In this document: positions 6,960 through 15,647 of the stretch, piece by piece
Layout: every line of letters starts with the position of its first letter
Position numbering within the stretch: position 1 is the first letter of the stretch
Source of the DNA: Mesorhizobium sp. M00.F.Ca.ET.216.01.1.1
GTDB lineage: Bacteria > Pseudomonadota > Alphaproteobacteria > Rhizobiales > Rhizobiaceae
DNA length: 57,348 nt
Direction: 5' to 3'
Assembly: GCF_004010325.2 (NCBI RefSeq)
Contig: NZ_SADR02000034.1
Span: forward strand, 1 to 57,348
Program-made: the position numbers and the translations under genes
Notes under the pieces: generated by a model
What the model was told of the DNA's origin: nothing
The model's database searches: none
The model's input: only the letters and a program-made list of their open reading frames with translations

Positions 6960-8165
6960 ATGGCAAAGGTCGTTTGCGTCCTCTATGACGATCCGGTCGA
7001 CGGTTACCCGTCAAACTACGCGCTGGACGGGCTGCCCAGGCTCGACCGCTATCCCGGCGGCCAGACACTTCCCACGCCAAAGGCGATCGACTTCGAGCCG
7101 GGGGTTCTTCTCGGCAGCGTTTCCGGCGAACTTGGGCTGAGGAAATTTCTCGAAGGCGCCGGCCACAGCCTGGTCGTGACGTCGGACAAGGACGGTCCCG
7201 ACAGCGTTTTCGAACGCGAGCTCGCCGACACCGAAATCGTCATCTCGCAGCCGTTCTGGCCGGCGTATCTGACCAAGGAACGAATAGCCAAAGCGAACAA
7301 ATTGAAGCTTGCGATCACTGCCGGCATCGGATCCGACCATGTCGATCTCCAGGCCGCGATGGAGCGTGGCATCACCGTCGCCGAGGTGACCTACTGCAAC
7401 TCGATCAGCGTCTCCGAGCATGTGGTGATGATGATCCTGGCGCTGGTGCGAAACTACATCCCCTCCTACCAGTGGGTCACCAAGGGCGGCTGGAACATCG
7501 CCGACTGTGTGGCGCGCTCCTACGACGTCGAGGGCATGCAGATAGGCACTGTCGGCGCCGGCCGGATCGGCAGCGCGGTGTTGCGCCGGCTGAGGCCGTT
7601 CGACGTCAAGCTGCACTACACCGACCGCCACCGCCTGCCCGAGGCGGTCGAGAAGGACCTTGGCGTCACATTCCACAAGGATGCGGCATCGATGGTCGGC
7701 ATCTGCGATGTGGTGACGATCAATGCGCCTCTGCATCCGGAGACCGAGAACCTCTTCGACGAGGCGATGATCGCCAGGATGAAACGCGGCGCCTATCTGG
7801 TGAACACGGCGCGCGGCAAGATCTGCAATCGCGACGCCGTCGCCCGCGCGCTGGAAAGCGGGCAGCTCGCGGGCTATGCCGGCGATGTCTGGTTCCCGCA
7901 GCCGGCGCCCAAGGACCATCCGTGGCGATCGATGCCGCATCACGGCATGACGCCGCACATCTCGGGATCGTCGCTCTCCGCCCAGGCGCGCTACGCCGCA
8001 GGCACCCGCGAAATCCTGGAGTGCTGGTTCGAAGGCCGGCCGATCCGCGAGGAATATCTGATCGTCGACGGCGGCAAGCTCGCCGGCGCCGGCGCGCATT
8101 CCTACAGCGCGGGCGACGCCACAAGCGGTTCGGAAGAGGCAGCGCGCTTCAGGGCCAAGGCGTGA
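6960..8165 (+). CDS. fdh: NAD-dependent formate dehydrogenase
   Basis: A 401-residue cytosolic enzyme that oxidises formate to CO2 with reduction of NAD+ (EC 1.17.1.9). The sequence closely follows the Pseudomonas/Mycobacterium FDH pattern, including YCNSISVSEHVVMMILALVR and a Rossmann motif GTVGAGRIG (about 197-204). Residues matching known catalytic positions are Asn147, Arg285, Gln314 and His333 (MTPHISG). Asp222 after the Rossmann beta-strand indicates NAD rather than NADP. Length and the AHSYS...EEAARF C-terminus are full. The start follows GAAGGGAGATAGAA; a small hairpin (CTTCGTT/AACGAAG, 6932-6949) lies just before this ribosome-binding site. Confidence 0.96.
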   Translation: MAKVVCVLYDDPVDGYPSNYALDGLPRLDRYPGGQTLPTPKAIDFEPGVLLGSVSGELGLRKFLEGAGHSLVVTSDKDGPDSVFERELADTEIVISQPFWPAYLTKERIAKANKLKLAITAGIGSDHVDLQAAMERGITVAEVTYCNSISVSEHVVMMILALVRNYIPSYQWVTKGGWNIADCVARSYDVEGMQIGTVGAGRIGSAVLRRLRPFDVKLHYTDRHRLPEAVEKDLGVTFHKDAASMVGICDVVTINAPLHPETENLFDEAMIARMKRGAYLVNTARGKICNRDAVARALESGQLAGYAGDVWFPQPAPKDHPWRSMPHHGMTPHISGSSLSAQARYAAGTREILECWFEGRPIREEYLIVDGGKLAGAGAHSYSAGDATSGSEEAARFRAKA

Positions 8166-8317
8166 AGGGGACGTAGCAGTTCCGCAGCGGATTTGGCAGG
8201 CGATCGAGAGGGGCCGCTGCGGCTCCGCATTGGAATTCAGAACAATATCAGCATCCGTTCAGGACGCGGAGGCCAAGCCTCTGCGATGCTCTCGGGAGAC
8301 AAACCCGATGAGCGGCC

Positions 8318-9052
8318 ATGAACATCGCCCTTACAGAAGACCTCCTCGCCAGGACCGAACGCAAGATCGAGGACGCCGGCCCGGCGCCCGGGCTGCGGAG
8401 CCTGGAGGATCGCGACTACTTCGAAATTCGCAGGCAGCTGCTAGCCGGCCGGTCCCGCGACGGCGGCGTGTGGGTGTTCGCTTATGGCTCGCTGCTGTGG
8501 AACCCGTGCTTCGAATTCGTCGAGGAAACACCAGCGACCGTTCATGGTTGGCATCGGCGATTTTCACTGTGGCTGACCCGGTGGCGCGGCACGCGCGAAC
8601 GGCCCGGACTGATGCTTGCACTCGACCGCGGCGGCAGCTGCCGCGGTGCCATCTACCGTATCCCCGACCGTGACGTCGATGCGGCGATCGACCGGCTGCT
8701 GCGCCGGGAGATGTCAGCCAACCCGCCGACCAACATTCCGCGCTGGGTTTCGGTTCGAAGTGCGGGCAGAAATTTGCGGGCCATCGCCTTCGTCGTCGAC
8801 CGGACAGGCCCCGCCTATGCGGCTGCCCTGCCCGAGCAGATCACCGTCGAAATCCTGTCGCTTGCCGCCGGCCACATCGGCAGCTGCGCCGACTATCTGC
8901 GCCGCACCGTCGTTCAGCTCGAAGCCCGCAACATCCGCGACGCGACGCTATGGCGGCTGCAGGGCAAAGTCGCCGCCTACCTGGCGTCATTGCAATCCAG
9001 CACGCCCTTGCCACCACCAGCCCTGGAGATCGATCATGCATGCGAAGGCTGA
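8318..9052 (+). CDS. ChaC-type glutathione-specific gamma-glutamylcyclotransferase
   Basis: A 244-residue enzyme of the ChaC family, which cleaves glutathione to 5-oxoproline and Cys-Gly in the cytoplasm. The substrate-loop signature FAYGSLLWNP is at residues 54-63, followed by TVHGWHRRFSLWLTRWRGT and G-LMLALDRGGSCRGAIYRI. The proposed general-acid glutamate lies in LLRREM (about residue 131). Length fits the family. It starts 152 bases after formate dehydrogenase on the same strand, which may reflect thiol-dependent C1 metabolism, although the two need not be co-transcribed. Confidence 0.9.
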   Translation: MNIALTEDLLARTERKIEDAGPAPGLRSLEDRDYFEIRRQLLAGRSRDGGVWVFAYGSLLWNPCFEFVEETPATVHGWHRRFSLWLTRWRGTRERPGLMLALDRGGSCRGAIYRIPDRDVDAAIDRLLRREMSANPPTNIPRWVSVRSAGRNLRAIAFVVDRTGPAYAAALPEQITVEILSLAAGHIGSCADYLRRTVVQLEARNIRDATLWRLQGKVAAYLASLQSSTPLPPPALEIDHACEG

Positions 9053-9296
9053 AGGACCTTTTCCCCCGTCGATCATGGCACAGGAAGCCGTGCATCGGAT
9101 CTTGTCGACGGGCAGTGTTGAATATTGTGGCGGCGAAACGGTGCAGATGCTGCACTATCTCGACGCTCTGACGCCCCGCGACCCGACAATGCTCCCTGGC
9201 GAAGCACAGCCGGGCCTCAGGCAGCGCCTTACCAGGCTCTTTCAGGCGAGCGTCTTTCGGGCCGGCGTTTTGCGGGCCAGGGTCTTCCGGGCTTGA
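9036..9296 (+). CDS. Small hypothetical protein overlapping chaC-like gene
   Basis: A possible 86-residue protein starting MHAKAEGPFPPSIMAQEAVH. Its ATG overlaps the end of the cyclotransferase gene by 17 bases and has GGAG about eight bases upstream. The C-terminus carries a five-residue-like periodic stretch (FQASVFRAGVLRARVFRA). No family is recognised. The overlap and ribosome-binding site favour expression, but the odd C-terminus leaves it uncertain. An alternative is that this is simply untranslated sequence before the regulator gene. Confidence 0.35.
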   Translation: MHAKAEGPFPPSIMAQEAVHRILSTGSVEYCGGETVQMLHYLDALTPRDPTMLPGEAQPGLRQRLTRLFQASVFRAGVLRARVFRA

Positions 9297-9360
9297 CCTT
9301 TACCGGCTTCTGCGGCTCCGATGATCGCTGCGCAATTGGGCGCAGCGATGGTGTAGGGGT

Positions 9361-10923
9361 TTGGCACAACAGATCGGCAGCTCGGTTCTCGATCTCGAAC
9401 GCGGCACATTGCAGCGCGATGGCGAGATCGTGCCGGTCAGGCCAAAGACCTTCGACCTGCTTGCCTTCCTGGTGCGCAACCGCGGCCGTGTGCTGAGCAA
9501 GGACGAACTGTTCGAAGCGGTCTGGCCGGGCATCATCGTCACCGAGGATTCGCTCACCCAATGCATCCGCGACGCACGCAAATGCATAGGCGACGAGACG
9601 CAGTCCCTGGTCCGAACCGTGCCTCGGCGCGGCTATATGTTCCAACCTGGCGACGACACCGCGGCCGTTTCGCTTGCGCCGGCCGCCCCCGCTGCGGTTC
9701 CAGCCGGACGCCCTCCCGAACCGATGGTTGCCATCCTGCCGTTTCGCGTCAACACTGACGATGCGGCGGCAAAGCCGCTCTTCGATGGCGCGGTCGAGGA
9801 GATCATCAACGCGCTTTCCTACTTCAAGACCATCGCGGTGCTGGCGCGCCATTCGGCCTTCGCGCTTGCCCAATACTCCGACCAGGACATCTGGGCGACC
9901 GCCGAGCGTCTCGGAGCCGACTATGTTGCGGAAGGCGCTGTCGAAAGCGCTGACGATGGCTATAACGTGCGCGTCGTGCTGTCCAAAACAGCGTCCGGCC
10001 GACGCGTGTGGGCGCAGACGTTTTCATTCAGGACCAGTGAGATCTTCGCTTTTCAAAGAACGGTGGCGCAACGGATCGCGACGGCGCTGGTCGCCAATAT
10101 AGAGAGTGCGGCGATGCGGCGTGTATCTCCCGCAGCCGCCGCCAATGTCGAGGCGTATGTCCATATTTTGCGCGGCATTGCGCTGCTGCGCAGTTATGGC
10201 GAGGGGGTGAACCAGCAAGCGCGCGCGCATCTGCTGAAGGCGCTGGAACTCGATCCGGAGTCGGGCCTCGCCCACGCCTACCTCGCTCTGGCGGACACGA
10301 TCATCGGTGGGTATACCGGCGCGCCGCGGTCCGTGCTCGATCAGGCGCGCGACCGGGCTCTCCACGCGATGGCCCTCAGTCCCGACGAGGCACGATGCCA
10401 CCGGATCCTTGCATTGATCCTGCTCTACCGGCACGATTTCGAGGCCGCAGCGCAGCATTTGGCTCGGGCGCTGGACCTCAACCCCTACGATGCCGATACA
10501 TTGGCACAGACGGGCTTTTTCCACACGCTGCGCGGAAATGCCGAGACGGGCCTGGCGCTCCTCGATCAGGCCATTGATCTCAATCCGATGCACCCGCCCT
10601 GGTACTATTACGACCGGGGCGAAGCCCTGCTTCATGTGGGTCGGTATCGAGAAGCCGCTGTTTCGTTCTCCTGCCTGCCACGCAAGAGTGCCTGGCAATT
10701 GGCCCGGCTGGCGGCATGTTACGGCCTCGACGGCGACCTCGACAAGGCGCGCTTTTGCGCAAGGGAGGGACGGCGGCTCGAACCTGGCTTGACTGTCCAG
10801 GCGATTATTGCAGACCTTCGCCTGCAGAGTCTCGAAAATCGGGACCGAATACGGACAGGCCTCGAACTTGCCGGCTGGGGCGAAGAGGAAACGTCATTGC
10901 CCGCGACACCACTGAAGGGGTGA
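9361..10923 (+). CDS. CadC-like winged-helix regulator with TPR-like C-terminus
   Basis: A 520-residue protein. The OmpR/CadC-type winged helix occupies about residues 5-95 (DLLAFLVRNRGRVLSKDELF, then TRDARK-like and RRGYMF). An adenylate-cyclase-associated TolB-like region follows (AILPFRVNTDD...), then helical TPR-like repeats to the end (for example LDLNPYDADTLAQTGFFHTL). No transmembrane helix is visible between the domains, unlike classical CadC, so this is probably a cytoplasmic ToxR-like regulator of the rhizobial type. No in-frame ATG exists near the start; TTG at 9361 is used, and an in-frame stop lies 39 bases upstream. Its targets are unknown. Confidence 0.85.
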   Translation: MAQQIGSSVLDLERGTLQRDGEIVPVRPKTFDLLAFLVRNRGRVLSKDELFEAVWPGIIVTEDSLTQCIRDARKCIGDETQSLVRTVPRRGYMFQPGDDTAAVSLAPAAPAAVPAGRPPEPMVAILPFRVNTDDAAAKPLFDGAVEEIINALSYFKTIAVLARHSAFALAQYSDQDIWATAERLGADYVAEGAVESADDGYNVRVVLSKTASGRRVWAQTFSFRTSEIFAFQRTVAQRIATALVANIESAAMRRVSPAAAANVEAYVHILRGIALLRSYGEGVNQQARAHLLKALELDPESGLAHAYLALADTIIGGYTGAPRSVLDQARDRALHAMALSPDEARCHRILALILLYRHDFEAAAQHLARALDLNPYDADTLAQTGFFHTLRGNAETGLALLDQAIDLNPMHPPWYYYDRGEALLHVGRYREAAVSFSCLPRKSAWQLARLAACYGLDGDLDKARFCAREGRRLEPGLTVQAIIADLRLQSLENRDRIRTGLELAGWGEEETSLPATPLKG

Positions 10924-11010
10924 TACCTGCTTTTTGAACCCGGCAACCGACTGGAGCCGCTCGAACGAAGGTCTCTTTTCTCGCCAGCAGCCAGCGCCTT
11001 TGATGTGTGC

Positions 11011-11601
11011 ATGAAAATACTGATTCGCCTGTGCCTGCTGGCGGCCTGTCTCCTTTCGTCGCCGGCGTATGCGGACTGGCAGCACGTCGAGAAGGTCGAG
11101 ACCTACGCCATATCAGGGAAAACCGGCCTCGAACTCTATGCTTCGATCGGCAAGCGCGGGCCAAAGCTCGGCATCGCCCGCGCCATCGCGCACACCAATT
11201 TCAAGCTGACCTGGGAGCGGGACTACCAGCCGCAAGGCGATGCCTGCGTACTGGTGACGGCGCGGCCAAAGCTCATCATCACCTACACCTTGCCGAAGCC
11301 GGCCGGGCCGCTGCCGGCCGCCATCAGCAAGAACTGGGAGGTGTTCATCGCCGGCCTGAGCGCCCACGAAAAGGTGCATGGCAACAGCATCGTCGACATG
11401 GTGCGCAAGATCGAGGCCGTTAGCGTCGGCCTGATCGTTGCCGGCGACCCCGGCTGCAGCAAGATCAGGACCGAGCTGACCAGGCGGCTTGCCGAACTGT
11501 CGCTGGCGCAGCGGCAGGCGAGCCGCGATTTCGACCGCATAGAATTCGGCCCTGGCGGCAACCTGCAGAAGCTGGTGCTGGCGTTGGTGACTGGAGGATA
11601 G
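11011..11601 (+). CDS. DUF922 family secreted protease-like protein
   Basis: A 196-residue protein with a signal peptide (MKILIRLCLLAACLLSSPAY, cleavage near AYA-DW). The mature part has the DUF922 pattern, with Y/W-rich strands and the zinc-metalloprotease-like HEKVHG motif (His119, Glu120, His123) in a helix preceded by a W-x-x-F-x-x-x-L-x-x-H-E segment. DUF922 proteins are predicted Zn-dependent peptidases with no established substrate. ATG at 11011 places the signal peptide naturally; a GTG six bases earlier is possible. It is followed by about 130 bases containing a repeat fragment. Confidence 0.8.
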   Translation: MKILIRLCLLAACLLSSPAYADWQHVEKVETYAISGKTGLELYASIGKRGPKLGIARAIAHTNFKLTWERDYQPQGDACVLVTARPKLIITYTLPKPAGPLPAAISKNWEVFIAGLSAHEKVHGNSIVDMVRKIEAVSVGLIVAGDPGCSKIRTELTRRLAELSLAQRQASRDFDRIEFGPGGNLQKLVLALVTGG

Positions 11602-11626
11602 GCATTTGTGGCATAGCCGCAAGGCC

Positions 11627-11644
11627 GGCAGGACAGAGGGGCGC
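11627..11644 (+). repeat. Fragment of the MITE-like intergenic element
   Basis: GGCAGGACAGAGGGGCGC matches the inner arm of the palindromic elements at 40.3 and 45.5 kb. A similar remnant (GGAAGGACAGAGGGGGG) lies at 16561-16577, just after the ABC permease gene. Both appear to be decayed pieces. Confidence 0.45.
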
Positions 11645-11729
11645 GGCGTGGAGTGTCAACCTCAGCGATGGAACCCGATCGGCTCTGGATGATTTCTCTG
11701 CCAGCATGATCCGAAAAGGGGAGAAAGCG

Positions 11730-11963
11730 TTGTCCGCACCGGAGGAAATGGACGTTGTCCTCGAAAAGCTGCCTTTGCGGATCGGCGCATACATCCCCGA
11801 CGACCTGCTGGAAGACTGGTTCGCGCCGGGAACGGGCATGAACCCGGTCAGCAGGGAAGCGCTCGCCGCGGCCAGCACTTACGGGCGGCGCTTCGAGTGT
11901 GAGTTCAAATATTACCCCGAACGCATGGAAGGCGTGTTCTGGAAATGGGTACCGGCGATCTGA
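11730..11963 (+). CDS. Small hypothetical protein
   Basis: A 77-residue soluble protein with a plausible fold: LPLRIGAYIPDDLLEDWFAP, then FECEFKYYPERMEGVFWKWV. I chose TTG at 11730 because AGGGGAG lies six bases upstream. An ATG at 11706 is in frame but sits in a sequence (CAGCATGATCCGAAAAGG) that resembles a common rhizobial intergenic repeat and has no ribosome-binding site. No known family is recognised and it has no obvious partner. Confidence 0.5.
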   Translation: MSAPEEMDVVLEKLPLRIGAYIPDDLLEDWFAPGTGMNPVSREALAAASTYGRRFECEFKYYPERMEGVFWKWVPAI

Positions 11964-12073
11964 TCCACGGGATCGAGCGCACCGAAGCGTGCGCGGCCTG
12001 TTCGGTGCAGATCGCATTTACCATGAGCGACGAAGTAGAGCGCATGTCTCACCACGGCTTTACAGGCCGGTTT

Positions 12074-12085
12074 GGTACCGCTACC
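12074..12085. promoter_or_regulatory. LacI-family-like operator candidate upstream of ABC operon
   Basis: GGTACCGCTACC has GGTA/TACC arms and a central CG, close to the GGTAGCGCTACC pattern bound by LacI-family sugar regulators. It lies 75 bases before the ATPase start. One centre-flanking base breaks the symmetry. No LacI gene is present in the window. Confidence 0.35.
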
Positions 12086-12159
12086 GTTTCCCCATCGCGT
12101 AACCAGGGGGGAGCTTGGGACAGCGGTTTCCTTCGCAGGAACCAGTCGGGAGGAGATCG

Positions 12160-13242
12160 ATGGCGTCTGTCGCAATTGGCGATGTCTACAAATCATTCGG
12201 AACCGTCGAGATTCTGCACGGCGTCAGCGTCGATATAGACGACGGCGAGTTCGTCACGCTGGTCGGGCCGTCGGGCTGCGGAAAATCGACACTGCTCAGG
12301 ATGATCGCCGGCCTGGAAAAGATTTCGCGCGGCCAGATCGCGATCGGCGAGCGTGTCGTCAACAACGTCGCGCCAAAGGAACGCGACGTCGCCATGGTGT
12401 TCCAGAACTATGCGCTCTACCCTCACATGACCGTCGCCGAGAACATGGCGTTCTCGCTGATGCTCAAGGGTGTTGCGAAAGCCGAGAGCACCGTCAGCGT
12501 CAAGCGAGCCGCCGAAATCCTCGGGCTGGTGCCGTTGCTGTCGCGCTATCCTCGCCAGCTATCCGGCGGCCAGCGCCAGCGCGTCGCCATGGGCCGGGCG
12601 ATCGTGCGCGATCCCGCGGTCTTCCTGTTCGACGAGCCGCTGTCCAATCTCGACGCCAAGCTCAGGGTGCAGATGCGCGCCGAGATCAAGGAGCTGCACC
12701 AGCGGCTGAAGACCACGACCGTCTATGTCACCCACGACCAGATCGAGGCGATGACCATGGCCGACAAGATCGTCGTCATGCATGATGGCCTCGTCGAGCA
12801 GATCGGGCCGCCGCTGGAGCTTTACGACAGACCGAACAACCTCTTCGTCGCCAGCTTTATCGGCTCGCCCGCCATGAACATGCTCAGGGGCGAAATCGTA
12901 ACCGACGGCTCACCCTCATTCCGGGGCTCCGGCGGAATTTCGCTGCCGCTGGCTACGGTACCTTCCGCCCACAGCGGCGAGCCGGTGGTGCTGGGAGTAC
13001 GGCCGGAGCATCTGCGGCTGTCCGACCAGGGCATTCCGGTCACCGTCGTGGTGGTCGAGCCGACCGGGTCGGAGGTGCAGCTCATCGGTCGGACCGCCGG
13101 CGGCGAAGAGATCGTCGCCAATTTCCGCGAACGTCATTCCTTCACGCCGGGCGAAACCGTGCGGCTCTCCGCCGAGCCCGGCCTCATCCATCTGTTTCAC
13201 GGCGAGACCGGGCAACGATTGGAAACGCGCATCAAGCAGTAG
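12160..13242 (+). CDS. ABC transporter ATPase (UgpC/MalK type)
   Basis: A 360-residue ATPase that powers sugar or polyol import at the inner membrane. Walker A is at 36-44 (GPSGCGKST), the Q-loop in FQNYALYPHMT, the signature LSGGQRQRVAMGRA at 134-147, and Walker B VFLFDEPLSNLDAKLR from 154. A C-terminal OB-type domain (about 240-360, including VVLGVRPEHLRL) is typical of MalK/UgpC proteins and may sense regulators. The start has GGGAGGAGATCG directly before it. It is first in a four-gene set (ATPase, binding protein, two permeases). Carbohydrate class CUT1 is clear; the substrate is not. Confidence 0.93.
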   Translation: MASVAIGDVYKSFGTVEILHGVSVDIDDGEFVTLVGPSGCGKSTLLRMIAGLEKISRGQIAIGERVVNNVAPKERDVAMVFQNYALYPHMTVAENMAFSLMLKGVAKAESTVSVKRAAEILGLVPLLSRYPRQLSGGQRQRVAMGRAIVRDPAVFLFDEPLSNLDAKLRVQMRAEIKELHQRLKTTTVYVTHDQIEAMTMADKIVVMHDGLVEQIGPPLELYDRPNNLFVASFIGSPAMNMLRGEIVTDGSPSFRGSGGISLPLATVPSAHSGEPVVLGVRPEHLRLSDQGIPVTVVVVEPTGSEVQLIGRTAGGEEIVANFRERHSFTPGETVRLSAEPGLIHLFHGETGQRLETRIKQ

Positions 13243-13269
13243 ACGAGGAAAACAGAGGAGGAAACGAGC

Positions 13270-14595
13270 ATGAAATTCACCAGACGCGACGTAATCCGCA
13301 CCACCGCCGGCGTGGCGGCGGCGGGAGCCTTGGGAAGCCGGTTCGGCTCTTCCGCCTTTGCCCAGGAGGGATTGAAGTACAAGCCCGAGGACGGCGCCAA
13401 GCTGCGGCTGCTGCGCTGGTCGCCCTTCGTGCAGGGCGACGAGGATCAATGGCTGGCCAACACCAAGCGGTTCACCGAAGCGACCGGCGTCGAGGTCCGC
13501 ATCGATAAGGAAAGCTGGGAAGACATCCGCCCCAAGGCGGCGGTCGCCGCCAATGTCGGCTCCGGCCCGGACCTGATGTTCGTCTGGTTCGACGACCCGC
13601 ACCAGTATCCCGACAAGCTGCATGACGTGACGGAACTGGGTGAGTATCTCGGCTCGAAATACGGTGGCTGGTACGACGGACCGCACCAATATGCGACGCG
13701 CGAGGGCAAATTCCTCGGCCTGCCACTGGCCACCATCGGCAATGCCATCGTCTATCGCGAAAGCTGGGTGAAGGAGGCCGGCTTCTCCGAATTTCCGAAG
13801 GACACGGCAGGCTTGCTCGAGCTTTGCAAGGCATTGCAGGCGAAGGGCCATCCGGCCGGCTTCACGCACGGCCATGGCGTCGGCGACGGCAACAACTATG
13901 CGCACTGGCTGCTGTGGAGCCACGGCGGCAAGATGGTCGACGAGAGCGGCAAGGTGACGATCAACAGCCCCGAGACGCTGAAGGCGATCGAATACGCGCA
14001 GGCGCTCTACAAGACCTTCATCCCCGGCACCGAAAGCTGGCTCGACGTCAACAACAACCGCGCCTTCCTGGCCGGCGAGCTGAGCGTCATCGCCAACGGC
14101 ATTTCCGCCTACAACACCGCCAAGATCAACAAGGACAAGGACCCGAAACTGGCCGAGATCGCCAAGGACATCCGCACCACCAACCTGCCGATCGGTCCGG
14201 TCGGAAAATCCGTCGAGCTGTTCCAGGTGACCACGGCGGTCATCTTCGACTACACGCCCTACCCCAACGCGGCCAAGGCCTATCTGCAGTTCATGTTCGA
14301 GGAGCCGCAGATGTCGGACTGGATCACCTCGTCGGCCGGTTACTGCTGCCAGACGCTCAAGGCCTTCGACGACAATCCGGTGTGGAAGGCCGATCCGAAC
14401 AATGCCGCTTACGCCAAGGCCTCGGCGACGCTGCGTCCCAACGGCTATGCCGGGCCGCTCGGCTATGCCTCGGCGGCGACCATGGCCGACTATGTGCTGG
14501 TCGACATGTTCGCCAAGGCGGTGACGGGTCAGGCCACGCCGCAGGAGGCGATGGAAGAGGCGGAGAAGCGCGCCAACCGCTACTACCGCGTTTGA
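13270..14595 (+). CDS. Tat-exported extracellular solute-binding protein (CUT1 sugar type)
   Basis: A 441-residue periplasmic binding protein. A twin-arginine signal (FTRRDVIRTTAGVAAAGALG, about 3-22, cleavage near AFA) suggests export in folded form. The mature part reads LRLLRWSPFVQGDEDQWLAN, with NVGSGPDLMFVWFDDPHQYP and the long C-terminal helical lobe of family-1 solute-binding proteins. Conserved aromatic residues in the binding cleft fit a sugar ligand. It starts 27 bases after the ATPase stop with AGAGGAGGAAACGAGC before the ATG. The exact ligand cannot be inferred. Confidence 0.93.
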   Translation: MKFTRRDVIRTTAGVAAAGALGSRFGSSAFAQEGLKYKPEDGAKLRLLRWSPFVQGDEDQWLANTKRFTEATGVEVRIDKESWEDIRPKAAVAANVGSGPDLMFVWFDDPHQYPDKLHDVTELGEYLGSKYGGWYDGPHQYATREGKFLGLPLATIGNAIVYRESWVKEAGFSEFPKDTAGLLELCKALQAKGHPAGFTHGHGVGDGNNYAHWLLWSHGGKMVDESGKVTINSPETLKAIEYAQALYKTFIPGTESWLDVNNNRAFLAGELSVIANGISAYNTAKINKDKDPKLAEIAKDIRTTNLPIGPVGKSVELFQVTTAVIFDYTPYPNAAKAYLQFMFEEPQMSDWITSSAGYCCQTLKAFDDNPVWKADPNNAAYAKASATLRPNGYAGPLGYASAATMADYVLVDMFAKAVTGQATPQEAMEEAEKRANRYYRV

Positions 14596-14707
14596 GCACG
14601 TTTGATCACAGCTGAGCCGGGCAGCCGCGCCCGCGCCGCCCGGCCTGGTCCGGAAGCGTGTCGCGGCCGTTCGGGCCGATCAACGAGACCTCGTAAGGAG
14701 CCGTCCC

Positions 14708-15646
14708 ATGGCCGTGTCATCCATCGCCGTTCAGCCACGCCCGTCGATCCTGTCCCGCCTGGCCGAAAGCAGGAACGCGCTTGGCTTCGGCTTCATGCTG
14801 CCGGCGGCGGCGCTGCTGCTGGTCTTCCTGACCTATCCGCTCGGGCTCGGCGTCTGGCTCGGCTTCACCGATGCCCGCATCGGCCGTCCCGGCATCTTCA
14901 TAGGCATCGAGAATTATGAATATCTGTGGAGTGACGCCGTCTTCTGGCTCTCCGTCTTCAACACCCTGCTCTATACGATAAGCGCTTCGATCCTGAAGTT
15001 CGTGCTCGGCCTCTGGCTGGCGCTCATCCTCAATCAGAACCTGCCGTTCAAGTCGTTCTTTCGCGCGATCGTGCTGCTGCCGTGGGTGGTGCCGACGGTG
15101 CTGTCGGCCATCGCCTTCTGGTGGATCTACGATTCGCAGTTCTCGATCCTGTCCTGGGCGCTGCAGCAGATGGGCCTGATCGACCATCGCATCAATTTCC
15201 TCGGCGATCCGGAAAACGCGCGCGCCTCGGTGATCGCCGCCAATGTCTGGCGCGGCATTCCTTTCGTGGCGATCACGCTGCTGGCCGGCCTGCAGACGAT
15301 CCCGCAGTCGCTTTACGAGGCTGCCACGCTCGACGGCGCCAGCCGCTGGCAATTGTTCCGTTTCGTGACGCTGCCGCTGCTGACGCCGATCATCGCCATC
15401 ACCATGACATTCTCGGTGCTGTTCACCTTCACCGATTTCCAGCTGATCTATGTTTTGACCCGCGGCGGCCCGGTGAATGCCACGCATCTGATGGCGACGC
15501 TGTCGTTCCAGCGCGGCATTTCCGGCGGCCAGCTTGGCGAGGGTGCCGCGATCGCGGTCGCCATGATCCCGTTCCTGCTGGCGGCGATCCTGTTCAGCTA
15601 CTTCGGCCTGCAACGCCGCAAATGGCAGCAGGGCGGCGGAGACTGA
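14708..15646 (+). CDS. ABC transporter permease (UgpA/MalF type)
   Basis: A 312-residue inner-membrane protein with about six helices. The N-terminal helix begins near residue 28 (LGFGFMLPAAALLLVFLTYP). The ATPase-coupling EAA motif appears as YEAATLDGASRWQLFRFVTL, followed by PLLTP, as expected for CUT1 permeases. It starts 112 bases after the binding-protein stop with TAAGGAGCCGTCCC upstream. One base separates its stop from the next permease start, so the two are certainly co-translated. Confidence 0.93.
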   Translation: MAVSSIAVQPRPSILSRLAESRNALGFGFMLPAAALLLVFLTYPLGLGVWLGFTDARIGRPGIFIGIENYEYLWSDAVFWLSVFNTLLYTISASILKFVLGLWLALILNQNLPFKSFFRAIVLLPWVVPTVLSAIAFWWIYDSQFSILSWALQQMGLIDHRINFLGDPENARASVIAANVWRGIPFVAITLLAGLQTIPQSLYEAATLDGASRWQLFRFVTLPLLTPIIAITMTFSVLFTFTDFQLIYVLTRGGPVNATHLMATLSFQRGISGGQLGEGAAIAVAMIPFLLAAILFSYFGLQRRKWQQGGGD

Positions 15647-15647
15647 C

